Positions 5,881 to 6,962 of a stretch of DNA of 6,962 bases are shown here, in pieces. The first letter of the stretch is position 1; the number at the start of each line of letters is the position of its first letter. A program made the translations under genes and the position numbers. The DNA is taken from assembly GCA_031261865.1 (NCBI GenBank), contig JAISIV010000018.1, positions 1 through 6,962 on the forward strand. The letters are read 5' to 3'. Below the pieces are notes generated by a model. It was not told where the DNA came from. It saw only the letters and a program-made list of their open reading frames with translations, and did not search any database. The stretch is from Lactobacillaceae bacterium (GTDB taxonomy: Bacteria; Bacillota; Bacilli; Lactobacillales; Lactobacillaceae).

Positions 5881-6840
5881 ATGGTACAACAAGTTTTTCA
5901 AGCAATTAATTGGAATGAAATAGAAGATCAAATCGACAAGGCTACTTGGGAAAAATTAACTGAGCAGTTTTGGTTGGACACACGTATTCCTTTATCTAAC
6001 GATTTAGATGATTGGCGGGTGATGTCTGAAACGGAAAAGACATTGGTTGGTTTAGTTTTCGGAGGACTCACTCTGCTCGATACTTTGCAGTCTGAAGAAG
6101 GAATGACTTCTTTAAAAAAGAGTGTCCGCACCCAACAAGAAACAGCCGTCCTAAACAACATTGAATTTATGGAATCTGTCCACGCAAAAAGTTACTCTTC
6201 AATTTTTGAGACACTCCAAACTAAACAAGAAATCGACAACATTTTCCAGTGGACTAGAGATGATGAATTTCTCCAAACAAAGGCTGAAAAAATCCTAAAT
6301 GTTTATCTTGGGGATTCTGAAATTAAGAAAAAAGTGGCTTCAGTATTTTTGGAAACATTTTTGTTCTATTCAGGTTTCTATACGCCACTTTGGTTCTTAG
6401 GAAACAACAAACTAGTTAACGTGGCTGAAATCATTAAGTTGATTTTGCGCGATGAATCAGTCCACGGAACTTATATTGGATATAAATTCCAACTGGCATT
6501 AAACGAATTACCAGCCGAAGAACAAGAAGAAATTAAAACATGGATGTATGAATTCCTAATGGAACTCTACACAAATGAAGAAGCATATACTCATGAATTA
6601 TATGATGAGATTGGTTGGACTGAAGATGTCCTCACATTCCTTAGATACAACGCTAATAAAGCGCTTATGAATCTGGGACAGGATCCACTTTTCCCTGATG
6701 GTGCTGAAGATGTTAATCCAATTGTCATGAACGGAATTTCAACAAGCACTTCGAACCACGATTTCTTCTCTCAAGTTGGAAATGGATATCGTCTCGGCGA
6801 ATTAGAAACCATGGACGACGACGATTACGAAAGGTTTTAA
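5881..6840 (+). CDS. nrdF: Class Ib ribonucleotide reductase, radical beta subunit
   Basis: 319 residues from ATG 5881, eight bases after the nrdE stop. NrdF carries the dimetal-tyrosyl radical that starts each NrdE turnover. Metal ligands are Asp67, Glu98, His101, Glu158, Glu192 and His195, with radical Tyr105; with this start the numbers equal those I recall for Salmonella NrdF, which is the main reason for choosing it. A TTG start at 5860, overlapping nrdE by 13 bases, would add seven residues. Neither start has a good Shine-Dalgarno: AAAGAG abuts the ATG directly, so reinitiation after nrdE is likely. Retention of Tyr105 and all ligands, with nrdI nearby, points to the ordinary Mn-tyrosyl type rather than the NrdI-independent variants. 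The acidic C-terminus ending DDDDYERF would dock into NrdE. Confidence 0.96.
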   Translation: MVQQVFQAINWNEIEDQIDKATWEKLTEQFWLDTRIPLSNDLDDWRVMSETEKTLVGLVFGGLTLLDTLQSEEGMTSLKKSVRTQQETAVLNNIEFMESVHAKSYSSIFETLQTKQEIDNIFQWTRDDEFLQTKAEKILNVYLGDSEIKKKVASVFLETFLFYSGFYTPLWFLGNNKLVNVAEIIKLILRDESVHGTYIGYKFQLALNELPAEEQEEIKTWMYEFLMELYTNEEAYTHELYDEIGWTEDVLTFLRYNANKALMNLGQDPLFPDGAEDVNPIVMNGISTSTSNHDFFSQVGNGYRLGELETMDDDDYERF

Positions 6841-6841
6841 A

Positions 6842-6962
6842 ATGACTGACAAAATTTATGACACGTTAATAATAGGTTCTGGTCCCGCTGGTCTTACGGC
6901 TGCTACTTATTTATCGCGTGCCAATTTAGGAGTTATGGTTTTAGATCGTGGAATTTACGGTG
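6842..6962 (+). CDS. trxB: Thioredoxin reductase, 3'-truncated by window edge
   Basis: Only the first 40 residues are visible; the gene continues past the right edge. The N-terminal FAD-binding fold is clear: a beta strand (TLIIG), the dinucleotide motif GSGPAG at 12-17, then LTAATYLSRANL, and the LDRGIYG turn seen in TrxB proteins of Firmicutes. The redox CxxC and NADPH domain lie outside the window. The ATG at 6842 starts one base after the nrdF stop (TAA 6838-6840), with AAAGG inside the end of nrdF as ribosome site, so translation is probably coupled. Placement behind nrdHEF suggests it is the reductase for NrdH as well as for thioredoxin. A related FAD reductase such as a ferredoxin-NADP reductase of the TrxB-like type is less likely but cannot be excluded. 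Confidence 0.85.
   Translation, partial: MTDKIYDTLIIGSGPAGLTAATYLSRANLGVMVLDRGIYG

Noticed and set aside
5928..6161. 77-codon minus-strand frame
   Set aside because: Antisense to the conserved N-terminal half of nrdF; a shadow frame.

Overview
The window looks like chromosomal DNA of a low-GC Gram-positive bacterium, most likely a lactic acid bacterium (Lactobacillales). This rests on base composition, strong AGGAGG-type ribosome sites, a class Ib ribonucleotide reductase set resembling that of lactic acid bacteria, and a DUF3114-like toxin tail. The species cannot be fixed from the sequence.

Left part (1-2614): an accessory locus that reads as a polymorphic-toxin module. A long gene enters from beyond the left edge and is open from base 2 to the stop at 1975, with no start codon needed inside the window. 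Its visible 657 residues run from a Thr/Pro/Asn linker through a hydrophobic stretch, a Pro/Lys linker, a junction motif, a second hydrophobic stretch, a Lys/Ser/Gly linker and a coiled coil to a C-terminal domain resembling DUF3114. A 170-residue multi-pass membrane protein follows with a GTGA overlap and a strong ribosome site, the usual arrangement for an immunity protein. Directly after it lies an orphan, ungapped 117-base copy (about 86% identical) of the toxin's junction motif, in a frame that stops at once. This looks like the scar of a displaced or alternative toxin tip. Isoleucine codon choice changes sharply downstream of the junction, supporting a composite gene.

Middle (2615-2948): no long gene. 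It holds a strong bidirectional hairpin terminator (2713-2761), a candidate rightward promoter (2815-2844) flanked by an 8-base inverted repeat, and a ribosome site followed by a short 50-codon frame that runs into the opposite strand of nrdI.

Right part (2949-6962): a class Ib ribonucleotide reductase set. nrdI is on the minus strand and nrdH-nrdE-nrdF-trxB are on the plus strand, with only 32 bases between the nrdI and nrdH starts. NrdE and NrdF form the Mn(Fe)-tyrosyl-radical reductase, NrdI is the flavodoxin that helps build the Mn cofactor, NrdH reduces NrdE, and TrxB (cut by the right edge) would recharge NrdH. All key catalytic and metal-binding residues are present. The odd feature is the inverted nrdI: it has no visible Shine-Dalgarno, and a rightward transcript from the upstream promoter would run antisense to it before reaching nrdHEF.
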